Shown piece after piece: positions 1-6,589 of a stretch of 14,672 nt of DNA. Source of the DNA: Bacteriovoracaceae bacterium UBA2428 (GTDB taxonomy: Bacteria; Bdellovibrionota; UBA2428); the NCBI GenBank assembly GCA_002343545.1, contig DDRA01000173.1, positions 9,098 to 23,769 on the forward strand, written 5' to 3'. The notes beneath the pieces were generated by a model, which worked only from the letters and a program-made list of their open reading frames with translations, had not been told where the DNA came from and did no database searches. The position numbers were made by a program, and so were the translations under genes. The stretch's first letter is position 1. Every line of letters starts with the position of its first letter.

Positions 1-70
1 AGTGGGGGGTTGTGGGTGGGGGGGGGGGGGGGGGGGGGGTGGGGGGTTGGGGGAAAAGCCCCCCAGGAGC
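1..70. repeat. Poly-G low-complexity tract at window edge
   Basis: The first ~57 bases are nearly all G with a few T, followed by AAAA and a short C run. Translated, they give a run of glycines with no resemblance to the GH3 protein whose frame continues through them. The abrupt change to ordinary coding sequence at about position 70 suggests a contig-end or read-quality artefact. A true G-tract or G-quadruplex is possible but less likely. Confidence 0.75.
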
Positions 71-862
71 GCACGCCAGGCCGAGAAGCTGCGCCGCTGG
101 AACGGCACGGTCTCGGCCGAATTTCTGAACGCCTTCTGGCCGAGGCTTGCGCTCGTGAGCGCCTGGAGCACCTCGACATCGAAAGATTTTTTTGAGCAGC
201 TCCAGAAACTCTTCACGCGGGCGGCATTTCAAGGCAAGGGACTCTTCGCTACCGAGGGCGTGGTCACGCTGCCTTTCAGCGACACGTACCTTCTCTCTTA
301 TTCAAGCCATTTCTACGAGTTCCATAAATCCGATGGAAGCGTGATTCCCGCCTGGGAGCTAAAGAGGGGAGATGTGGTCAAGCCTATACTGTCTTCGGGG
401 AATGGTTTGCTTCGCTACCAGATGGAGGATCTTATCGAAGTGCGGGGCTTCGTAAACGGCGTTCCCGATCTCTGCTTCTTGGGGCGCGAGGCCACCAGCG
501 ATCTTGTTGGGGAGAAGCTCTCGTACCAGAGTTTGGGAGAAATGGCCGGAGCCTGCGCGCGCGGCTCCTTTTTTCTGAGCATCGGCGATCGGCCTCGCTA
601 CGTGCTGGTTTGTGATGCAAGCCCCGCAGCCGGCACCTCGGAGCGTTTGGAGCGCATGCTGCTGGAGCATTTTCATTACCGATTGGCTCGCGAACTTGGT
701 CAGCTCGGTGAGTCGGCCATCTTGGTGGCACCGGCGGGGGCGCTTCGCCTCTACCTCGATCTGTGTCAGAAACGCGGAATGCTCGAGGGCGACGTGAAAG
801 TGCAACCCGTCTTGAGGATCAGCGAGGCCGAGCTGGCGGGCCTTGCCGGAGGGGGGCGCTGA
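2..862 (+). CDS. GH3-family acyl-acid amido synthetase-like protein, 5'-truncated
   Basis: This is the C-terminal portion of a GH3 (auxin-responsive promoter family) enzyme. These are ANL-type adenylating enzymes that activate a carboxylic acid with ATP and pass it to an amine. In plants the products are auxin or jasmonate amino-acid conjugates; bacterial substrates are mostly unknown. The match rests on the series GLFATEGVVTLPF (residues ~80-92), SHFYEF (~102-107) and GLLRYQMEDLIEVRGF (~135-150), then FLGREATSDLVGEKL (~159-173), the order seen in the C-terminal half of the family. The protein ends about 110 residues beyond that block, as in full-length members. The first ~25 residues are encoded by the poly-G artefact and should be ignored, so the true start lies outside the window. 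The TGA stop overlaps the ATG of the desaturase (ATGA), so the two are probably co-transcribed and may act on the same lipid or fatty-acyl pool. Codon use is less GC-rich than downstream. Confidence 0.8.
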   Translation: MGGCGWGGGGGGGGGLGEKPPRSARQAEKLRRWNGTVSAEFLNAFWPRLALVSAWSTSTSKDFFEQLQKLFTRAAFQGKGLFATEGVVTLPFSDTYLLSYSSHFYEFHKSDGSVIPAWELKRGDVVKPILSSGNGLLRYQMEDLIEVRGFVNGVPDLCFLGREATSDLVGEKLSYQSLGEMAGACARGSFFLSIGDRPRYVLVCDASPAAGTSERLERMLLEHFHYRLARELGQLGESAILVAPAGALRLYLDLCQKRGMLEGDVKVQPVLRISEAELAGLAGGGR

Positions 863-1869
863 TGGATGCGATCGCGCATGCCCGGCTCCTGCAACAGACT
901 CGCGCTTTGCGCGCGAGCGACCGGCGGGCCTGGACGGGGGTGCTGGTTGAGACGCTGCTTGTCGGCGCGGGCATTTTTTTGTCTCTGCACTCTTGGGGCA
1001 CCTGGATTCTCGGCCAGCTTCTCTTGTTCGTTTGTGTCTGGCGGGCCTTCGCGATTCTGCATTCATGCGCTCACAATGCGTTTTTCCAAACGCGGAGCCT
1101 TAACCGAGTCTTCGGCTGGGTCTTTTCGCTGTGGGCCTTTGTGCCCTTCGACGGCTGGAAGAAAAGCCATCTTGAGCATCATAAATGGACGGGCACCCCC
1201 GAGCGCGATCCCTCACTTCAGCTACCGAAGGCCGAGGAGCTTTCTCCGGGGTTCCTACGCTTCTTGGATTGGGCCTGGCGCCTGCATATTCCGATCTTCA
1301 GCGTGCTCTTCACGCTCAGCAAGCTGAGCCAAAAAAAACGGACCCGGGGTTGCGCACGACCCGACTCGGCGGTACCCGCTGCGCCCCGCGATGGAAGCGC
1401 GATATTCTGGCTTCTCATGCACCTTGCGGCGTTGTTCCTGCTCGGTCTCGCTTACCTGAAGCTCTTGCTTGTGCCGTTCATGCTTTACCTCTTCACATCT
1501 GATTTTTTGGTGATCAGCCAGCACAACGGCGTGAGTGCCGAGCGCGGCTTGCCCGCCCCGGCGACCTTGGTGCCATCGAAGAGACCCGAGGCCTTCGCCT
1601 TACGCGAGCATGACCTCTTCACGCGCACGCTGCGTTTTCCACGTTGGGTGAGCGCGGGAGTATTTTTGTATTTTGACAAACACACGTTGCATCATTTTGC
1701 CCCCTTTATCCCTCATTACTGCATGCCGGAAGCCTGTTCCGCGCCGGACGCGGCTATGATCAATGAAGTTCCCTGGTATCATTGGGTGAAAGAAAACCAC
1801 CGCCGACTTGGTCGTGAAGTGTACCTGGAGCTGTTGGTGGAGTTGCCCCCGATGAGACGGACACTTTAG
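862..1869 (+). CDS. Membrane fatty acid desaturase
   Basis: This 335-residue integral membrane di-iron desaturase or hydroxylase shows the three family histidine boxes: HSCAH (residues 67-71), HLEHH (103-107) and HTLHH (274-278), with a further QHN at 220-222. Hydrophobic segments lie at about 26-65, 82-96, 182-220 and 262-272. The family inserts double bonds into acyl chains of lipids or acyl carriers at the inner membrane using O2 and an electron donor. The ATG at 862 is chosen over an upstream in-frame codon because it overlaps the GH3 stop, is preceded by a purine-rich GGAGGGGGG ribosome-binding site, and the residues upstream of it look random. The TAG stop lies inside a TTAG that directly borders the repeat element that follows. 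The acyl substrate and position cannot be read from sequence. Base composition is lower in GC than in genes after 2270. Confidence 0.88.
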   Translation: MDAIAHARLLQQTRALRASDRRAWTGVLVETLLVGAGIFLSLHSWGTWILGQLLLFVCVWRAFAILHSCAHNAFFQTRSLNRVFGWVFSLWAFVPFDGWKKSHLEHHKWTGTPERDPSLQLPKAEELSPGFLRFLDWAWRLHIPIFSVLFTLSKLSQKKRTRGCARPDSAVPAAPRDGSAIFWLLMHLAALFLLGLAYLKLLLVPFMLYLFTSDFLVISQHNGVSAERGLPAPATLVPSKRPEAFALREHDLFTRTLRFPRWVSAGVFLYFDKHTLHHFAPFIPHYCMPEACSAPDAAMINEVPWYHWVKENHRRLGREVYLELLVELPPMRRTL

Positions 1870-1977
1870 CAGGCTGTCGAAAAAGTCGTCGGATGCAAGG
1901 CCGCAGGGAGCGAGGTAGCCGCCCGAAGGGCTCTGAGCGACCGAGAACGCCGCAGACGGCACTTTTTCAACAGCCTG
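1870..1977. repeat. MITE-like element with 17-bp terminal inverted repeats
   Basis: The ends CAGGCTGTCGAAAAAGT (1870-1886) and ACTTTTTCAACAGCCTG (1961-1977) are inverted copies matching at 16 of 17 positions. TTAG borders both sides (1866-1869 and 1978-1981), which could be a 4-bp target duplication. The ~74-bp interior is GC-rich and has no reading frame. Ends of this GCTGTTGAAAAA type are familiar from widespread short palindromic repeats and some insertion sequences in proteobacteria, so a non-autonomous miniature transposon is the best reading. It could also act as a bidirectional transcription barrier after the desaturase gene. Confidence 0.75.
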
Positions 1978-1981
1978 TTAG

Positions 1982-2269
1982 TGCCTGAGGACGGTTGGTC
2001 TCGGTACTCTAAAGGGGACTTCATTTTCAAGGCCGAATGCGGGTGGCTGCGGTTGTAATCGTCGGGACGCGTAGCTTCTCAAATCCCGTGGCGCGTGGGC
2101 CGGGATCAAGTCGCAACTTTTACAGAGTAGCGATCCTTCATTGCATCGATTACGGCGCGGACAAGCGGTTGCTTCAGGCAACCGCCTCATTTTCCTTATC
2201 GCTCAGACCGCGCCAGGCTGCTTCACGGTATCTTAACAGGACCTCGAGGACCTTCCGGCTTAGGATGGG
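1982..2269. other. Intergenic stretch without a convincing gene
   Basis: Together with the repeat before it, this forms a ~400-base gap between the desaturase and the next signal-peptide gene. Short open frames exist on both strands, but none has a ribosome-binding site, a recognisable motif or plausible composition. The stretch holds the terminator-like hairpin at 2165-2193 and, at its end, the AGGA ribosome-binding site for the GTG start at 2270. I could not identify a promoter. Confidence 0.6.
2165..2193 (+). terminator. Possible rho-independent terminator
   Basis: GCGGTTGC (2165-2172) and GCAACCGC (2178-2185) form a perfect 8-bp stem with a 5-base TTCAG loop, followed four bases later by TTTT (2190-2193). 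The short, displaced T tract makes it a weak intrinsic terminator on the plus strand. It sits 75 bases before the next coding region, where it could insulate that gene from upstream transcription. Confidence 0.4.
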
Positions 2270-2917
2270 GTGGTGGTCCGTCGAATCGGCGTAGGGTTTC
2301 TCGTGGTCGTTTTGGGGCCTATCGCCAACGCCGCTTCCCCGACGGAGGGGATAGTACCGCAGGAGAGTGCGATGGGCCCACCCATTGCGCGGCCGGCCTT
2401 CGAAGCCCTCGACGAGGTTTCCGTTCGCCCTTGCACCGCCGGCCCCATCTTGAACTACCTCATGGGACCCGACGGATCTTTCGATCTCCGCATCGTGCTC
2501 GGTTACCTGGACGACGTCGGTGACAAGAAAGAAAAGCGGCGACCGCAAACCGAAGACGGACTCCAGGAAACCCGTCTCGCGCAGCATCTCACCCGAAAGC
2601 TGGGATTCAAGGAAACTCCGCTCGCCCAACTCCAACCGCACCAGTTACCCGTCCAACTCCACAATTTGCTCGTTTCCCAACCCGACGTCCAACCCTACCT
2701 TCGGATCCTCCGACGCGAGCTCTCGACCTCGACGATCGAGAACCCCAAGTACGCCTACGTGACTCTCATTCGCAGCTCCGAGAGCTCGGATCACTACGAA
2801 AACGTCTACGGCTCGGCGCGAGCCACCGGCACGAACGAGAGAGGACGCATGACGCCCGAACAAGCGGCGCGATCGCGAGCGGCTCGCAAGGTCCTACTCG
2901 CCCAGTCCCCGGAGTGA
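2270..2917 (+). CDS. Interrupted secreted protein, N-terminal part (ends at in-frame TGA)
   Basis: This is the first 215 codons of a reading frame that continues past a TGA (2915-2917) in the same phase up to 3556. Residues 1-22 form a clear Sec signal peptide: two Arg, a hydrophobic core GVGFLVVVLG, then IANAAS with a likely Ala-X-Ala cleavage, so the product is exported. The GTG at 2270 (or at 2273) is chosen because AGGA lies 5-8 bases upstream and the signal peptide begins there. The mature part is charged and has no domain I can name. Near its end come a YVTLIRSSESSDHYENV segment and an Ala/Arg-rich helix leading into the motif region of the second half. With the stop, this half alone lacks the presumed active-site motifs. 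Either the gene is a recent pseudogene, the base is a sequencing error, or the TGA is read through. Confidence 0.65.
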   Translation: MVVRRIGVGFLVVVLGPIANAASPTEGIVPQESAMGPPIARPAFEALDEVSVRPCTAGPILNYLMGPDGSFDLRIVLGYLDDVGDKKEKRRPQTEDGLQETRLAQHLTRKLGFKETPLAQLQPHQLPVQLHNLLVSQPDVQPYLRILRRELSTSTIENPKYAYVTLIRSSESSDHYENVYGSARATGTNERGRMTPEQAARSRAARKVLLAQSPE

Positions 2918-2932
2918 AAACCCGACGCGATC

Positions 2933-3556
2933 GTGTACCTCGGCCACGCCCGCAACGGCCGAGGTCTCACCAACGGCGTCGTCCCGATTCCGGAAAAGCC
3001 ACCCGTCGGCTCGAACGAATACTTCAGTCACGACTACGCTCGTACGGTAAATCGCACGGACGAGTTCACCCGCGCCCTCGCCCGTAGCCCCGACAAACCC
3101 GCGCTCGTATTTTTGGGCGCGTGTTCAACCGAGAGTCACTACGGACCCCAGGTCCGTCGAGCCTGCACTCCGTTCGTCCAACCAGGCTCCCCGCCGCCGA
3201 CGCAACCGCTCGTCGTCACGACGAGCCGTTCGACCTACCGAAGCGAGACCGACGGCGACGAGAGCCTCGACGCTTTCCTGTCCGTGTTCGACTCGATCAT
3301 GGGGGGCGCCGACGATCTCAACCAACTCGAATCCGCGGCCCAAAGCTGCGAACACCGCGACGTTGACTACGCCGACGCCAAAGGAAGAAGAGGCGTCCCC
3401 GCGTTCTTGTTTCGCCACGTCGCTCCCCGCACCTTGACGCAGACCGAGTCCACCCTCGGCAATGTCTTTGGCGCCGCGCACTTTCGGAGAGCGCCGGAGT
3501 TCAGGCCGCCGTCCGAGCCGGAGCTCCCAGTCGACGAGCGAAGAGTCCCACGATAA
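2933..3556 (+). CDS. Interrupted secreted protein, C-terminal part with caspase-like His/Cys motifs
   Basis: This is the same reading frame as the preceding signal-peptide gene, resuming after one TGA. Just after the stop it reads IVYLGHARNGRG (His 226 of the joined protein). About 59 residues later comes ALVFLGACSTESHY (Cys 285). A hydrophobic strand ending in GH followed by a hydrophobic strand ending in AC is the hallmark layout of the clan CD peptidase fold (caspases, CHAT domains). A peptidase-like role outside the cytoplasm is therefore plausible but is inference only. If translated separately it could begin at GTG 2933, but the GGAG at 2911-2914 is ~18 bases away, too far to be a normal ribosome-binding site. 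Independent translation is thus doubtful, and it would lack a signal peptide. The last 56 bases overlap the convergent MFS gene, and the tail (RPPSEPELPVDERRVPR) looks like unstructured sequence. Confidence 0.6.
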   Translation: MYLGHARNGRGLTNGVVPIPEKPPVGSNEYFSHDYARTVNRTDEFTRALARSPDKPALVFLGACSTESHYGPQVRRACTPFVQPGSPPPTQPLVVTTSRSTYRSETDGDESLDAFLSVFDSIMGGADDLNQLESAAQSCEHRDVDYADAKGRRGVPAFLFRHVAPRTLTQTESTLGNVFGAAHFRRAPEFRPPSEPELPVDERRVPR

Positions 3557-4751
3557 CGAGAATGAGCGCGCCCGTGAGGAAGGGCGCCGCGCGGGAATAT
3601 TCGAAGAGCGCGCCCGCCACGAGGGGGCCGAGCACCCGCCCGAGCGAAGAAAGACTTTGGTTGAGGCCCAGCACGCCGCCTTGCTCGTCCTCGCCGATGG
3701 ACTTCGAGATGAGACTGTTCGTCGAGGGCGTCAGCAAGCCCGACCCGATCGCGAGCAAAGCCCCGCTCAAAAGGAAAACGGGGAAACGCCCGGTCTCCGC
3801 GAAGAGCGGCACGGTCGCGAGCGCGATGACGAGCACCCACAGCGAAATCCGGATGAGCCGGCGTTCGCCGAGTCGCTTGACGAGTGGACCGATGAGCCCG
3901 CCCTGCACGACCGTCGCCGTCACGCCGACGACGATGAGGCAGTAGCCCGTGAGCTTGGCCGCGAGACGAGTCGAGGCGTCCAGGTCGAGCCCGAGAGGCG
4001 TGACCCAGATGGCCTGCACGAGCAGGCCGATCGTCTGTTCCATCATCGCGAAGGCGAGCGTCGCGACGAGCGTGATCGAGAAGAGCGAGCCGACGCCTTC
4101 GTGACGGATCGCGCGACGGAAAGCCGCGAGACTCAGCGGCGCGCGGCGCCCATGCACGGCGACCTCGCGCGAAGGGTCGCGCGTCTCGGGCAAGAGCCAG
4201 AAGGCGAGCAGCAAGTTGAGGCCCTGAAGGACGGCAGCCGCGATCGAGGGCGCCCGCACGCCGTAGGTCGATCCCAAGAAGCCGCCGAGAGCGGGCCCGA
4301 ACACGAAGCCAAGGCCGAAGGCCATGCCGATGAGACCCATGCCCTTCGCCCGCGACGACGAATCCGTCGTGTCCGACACGATGGCCTGCGCCGTGCCCAG
4401 ATTCGCGTTGCCGAAACCCGCGATCATGCGCGCCACGAAGAGCATGGCGAGGCTCGAGGTGACCGAGAAAAGCACGTGGCCGATCATCGCGACGAAGACG
4501 CTCATCAGGATGATGGGCCGGCGGCCGATGCGGTCCGAGAGCCGCCCCCAGAAGGGCGCGAAGAGAAACTGCATGAGCGAGTACGACCCGCCGAGCACCG
4601 TCACGAGGGTCGGCGAAGCGCCGAAGGACTCCGCAAAGAAAGGCTGAATCGGGATGATGATCCCGAAGCCGAGCAAATCCAGGAAGATCGTGAGGAACGC
4701 CAGAAAGAGCGCGCGCTTCTTGTCGGCTTCGGTATGCAGGGTCTTGGCCAC
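3501..4751 (-). CDS. MFS drug exporter, TetA-like
   Basis: This 416-residue protein has about 12 hydrophobic segments and belongs to the major facilitator superfamily, which exchanges protons for drugs or metabolites across the inner membrane. Motif A is present as GRLSDRIGRR (residues 69-78). A motif C-like stretch runs through AFGLGFVFGPALGGFLG (about 144-160) and is followed by a PET at 188-190. This combination is typical of 12-helix drug:H+ antiporters, and the overall sequence resembles TetA-type and related multidrug pumps. Substrate cannot be inferred, and there is no TetR-type repressor next to it, so tetracycline resistance should not be assumed. The start is GTG at 4751, without a strong ribosome-binding site, 95 bases from the divergent thymidine kinase. 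Its 3' end overlaps the convergent caspase-like gene. Confidence 0.9.
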   Translation of the reverse strand: MAKTLHTEADKKRALFLAFLTIFLDLLGFGIIIPIQPFFAESFGASPTLVTVLGGSYSLMQFLFAPFWGRLSDRIGRRPIILMSVFVAMIGHVLFSVTSSLAMLFVARMIAGFGNANLGTAQAIVSDTTDSSSRAKGMGLIGMAFGLGFVFGPALGGFLGSTYGVRAPSIAAAVLQGLNLLLAFWLLPETRDPSREVAVHGRRAPLSLAAFRRAIRHEGVGSLFSITLVATLAFAMMEQTIGLLVQAIWVTPLGLDLDASTRLAAKLTGYCLIVVGVTATVVQGGLIGPLVKRLGERRLIRISLWVLVIALATVPLFAETGRFPVFLLSGALLAIGSGLLTPSTNSLISKSIGEDEQGGVLGLNQSLSSLGRVLGPLVAGALFEYSRAAPFLTGALILVIVGLFARRLGAPARTAA

Positions 4752-4846
4752 GGACCCGGAGTTTTTCCGATTCCGGCCCCGAAGTCGAGCCGGCCGCGAG
4801 GATTTCCCGGCTTGCCAGCCCCGCCCGCGTGTCGTTAGCTCCGGCC

Positions 4847-5452
4847 ATGGCCAAGCTCTATTTTCGACACGGTTCCATGGGCAGCGCGAAGACGATGAAC
4901 TTGCTGGCGGCCGCCCACAGCTACCAGCAGCAAGGCAAGAAAGTCCTCATCCTCAAGCCGCGTCTCGACACGCGCTTCGGCGCGGAACAGGTGAAGTCGC
5001 GTAGCGGGCTCGAAAAAGCCGCCGACGTCCTCGTCGACGCCGACACGCGCCTCGACCCCGCCGCCCTCGAAGGGGTGAGCTGCCTGCTCGTGGACGAGGC
5101 GCAGTTCCTGCCGCCCGCCTTCGTGGAGCGCCTGCGCGACGTTTCGCGCGACCTCGACATCCCCGTGATCTGCTACGGACTCCGCACGGACTTCCGCTCC
5201 CTTCTCTTCGAGGGGTCCAAGCGCCTGCTCGAGCTCGCCGACAACATCGAAGAGGTCAAGAGCACCTGCCACTTCTGCAACCGCAAAGCGATCTTCAACC
5301 TGAAGTTCCTCGACGGCGTCCCCACCCTCCAAGGGCCCTCGATCCAGCTCGGCGCCGAAGAGACCTACTTGCCCGCCTGCCCGAAGTGCTACCGCGAGCG
5401 CCTGGACTCCGGCCAACGACTGACGCCCCGCCCCGGCGCCCCGACGACGTGA
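4847..5452 (+). CDS. tdk: Thymidine kinase (type II)
   Basis: This enzyme phosphorylates thymidine (and deoxyuridine) with ATP to feed the dTMP salvage pathway in the cytoplasm. At 201 residues it has the family's normal size. The P-loop is GSMGSAKT (9-16), with Ala in place of the more common Gly before the Lys, a variant seen in other bacterial members. The Walker B and catalytic acid lie in VDEAQF (82-87, Glu84). Four zinc-binding cysteines are present as C141-x2-C144 and C178-x2-C181. The ATG at 4847 is preferred over the in-frame GTG at 4829 because the family begins with a few residues before the first beta strand (KLYFRHG). No good Shine-Dalgarno is visible. The stop overlaps the GTG start of the following methyltransferase-like gene, so the two are likely one operon. 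Confidence 0.93.
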   Translation: MAKLYFRHGSMGSAKTMNLLAAAHSYQQQGKKVLILKPRLDTRFGAEQVKSRSGLEKAADVLVDADTRLDPAALEGVSCLLVDEAQFLPPAFVERLRDVSRDLDIPVICYGLRTDFRSLLFEGSKRLLELADNIEEVKSTCHFCNRKAIFNLKFLDGVPTLQGPSIQLGAEETYLPACPKCYRERLDSGQRLTPRPGAPTT

Positions 5453-6126
5453 AGCCGGACTTCGACCCGCGCGATCCTTTTCCCCTCGTCGAACCGGGCA
5501 CCTACACGCTCGAGGCGGCCAAGACGCACGCCCGTCTTTGCGACAAATGGCTGGGTTTGCGCGTCGCCGCCGCCGAGGCCTCGATCGACGCCGAACCGCG
5601 CGAAGCGGGGCGCGAGACCTGGATCGGGCTCGACGCCCAGGCCCTGCAAACGACCTACTTCGAGCTGCGCTACCTCGTGGAGCGACTCGCTCCCGGGGCC
5701 GGGCAAAGGATGGTCGACATCGGCTCGGGCTACGCGCGACTCGCGCACGTCTTGGCCCGGCACGCCCCCGGGTGCCGTTTCACGGGCTACGAGATCGTGG
5801 AGGCCCGCGCCCACGAATCGCAACGGGCGGCGCGGGAACGCGGACTCGAGGGAACGGAGATCTTCGCGAGCGACGTGGCGGCCCCCCAAGTCCCGCTCCG
5901 GGACGCGGAATTCTACTTTCTTTACGACTTCGGGAGCCGAAGCGATATCGACGCGACTTTAGACAAGGTCCGGGCGCACGCGCAAAGGCACCCCGTCGCG
6001 GTGGCCGCCCGCGGCCGCTCGAGCCGCGACGCCATCGAACGAAGGCACCCGTGGTTGAGCCAGATCGTCGCGCCCGAGCATTTTCCGAGCTTTTCGATTT
6101 ACCGTTCGGCCGCGACGCCAGGCTGA
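5449..6126 (+). CDS. Class I SAM-dependent methyltransferase-like protein
   Basis: This 225-residue protein has a Rossmann-type SAM-binding motif I, VDIGSGYARLA (residues 89-99), an acidic residue at the end of the next strand (GYEIVEA, Glu115), an Asp after strand 3 (SDVA, Asp142) and an aromatic-rich strand 4 region FYFLYDFGS (155-163). The N-terminal ~85 residues (LEAAKTHARLCDKW, TYFELRYLVERL) form a helical cap specific to this subgroup. The methyl acceptor is unknown. The GTG start is chosen because it overlaps the thymidine kinase stop (GTGA), indicating translational coupling. An upstream ATG in the same frame lies inside the kinase gene and would add a Pro/Arg-rich, unlikely N-terminus. 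A role linked to nucleotides or nucleic acid is suggested only by this coupling. Confidence 0.78.
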   Translation: MKPDFDPRDPFPLVEPGTYTLEAAKTHARLCDKWLGLRVAAAEASIDAEPREAGRETWIGLDAQALQTTYFELRYLVERLAPGAGQRMVDIGSGYARLAHVLARHAPGCRFTGYEIVEARAHESQRAARERGLEGTEIFASDVAAPQVPLRDAEFYFLYDFGSRSDIDATLDKVRAHAQRHPVAVAARGRSSRDAIERRHPWLSQIVAPEHFPSFSIYRSAATPG

Positions 6127-6157
6127 ATTCGCTCGATTTCGGGGGAAGGCTTCGGCT

Positions 6158-6568
6158 ATGCCCTCCCCCATGACGGCTTCGATCCGCCTCGCCCTCCTCG
6201 CTTTCGTCGGCCTCGCGCTCTCGGCGACGGCCGAGGCACGCCCGATCCGCGTGACCCACGCGACCTGCGGGTCGGCTCAGATCGGCCATAAGACGGTCAC
6301 GGGAAGCTACGTCTGCCGCTCGGCGCTCGAGTTCTGCCGCGCCTACGAAACGCTCGTCGGCGGCGTGTGGAAAGCTTGCACGAAAGTCGGCTCGGTCCAG
6401 AACATCTGCCGCGGCCGCAACGAGCTCGTCGTGCTCATGGAAGGCCCGAAGGGCGAAGACCTGCGCTACGATTGCGAAGGCCAACGCAGGCCCCTCTTGC
6501 TCGAGGCGGCGCCCGCGATCGTCTACGACCAGCCCAACTACAACGCCGGTTGCTGCGAACCTCTCTAA
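6158..6568 (+). CDS. Cysteine-rich secreted protein of unknown function
   Basis: This 136-residue protein has an N-terminal signal peptide (hydrophobic core ~9-22, likely cleavage near ATAEA, residues 23-27). The mature part contains eight cysteines (37, 53, 60, 74, 84, 106, 132, 133), an even number that fits disulfide bonding in the periplasm or outside the cell. It ends with the vicinal pair GCCEPL. I do not recognise the family. The ATG at 6158 is supported by GGGGGAAGG about 9 bases upstream; an ATG four codons later is possible. It lies 31 bases after the methyltransferase-like gene and could belong to that transcript. Its stop is 21 bases from the convergent msrA stop. Confidence 0.72.
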   Translation: MPSPMTASIRLALLAFVGLALSATAEARPIRVTHATCGSAQIGHKTVTGSYVCRSALEFCRAYETLVGGVWKACTKVGSVQNICRGRNELVVLMEGPKGEDLRYDCEGQRRPLLLEAAPAIVYDQPNYNAGCCEPL

Positions 6569-6589
6569 GGGGCGCGCGCCGAGCCGAGC

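Noticed and set aside
2030..2110. tRNA-like stretch (TTGTAATC loop and CTCAAATCCCG)
   Set aside because: The flanking bases do not pair as acceptor, anticodon or T stems, so no cloverleaf can be formed.
2915..2917. Selenocysteine recoding of the in-frame TGA
   Set aside because: No SECIS-type hairpin is evident just downstream and the residue is not at a Cys-like catalytic position. A nonsense mutation, base error or simple readthrough is more economical.
3367..4854. Very long open frames overlapping the MFS gene on both strands (495 and 458 codons)
   Set aside because: Both are Arg/His/Asp/Glu-rich with no motifs, as expected for shadow frames of a GC-rich gene. The 416-residue MFS frame on the minus strand has the transmembrane pattern and family motifs.
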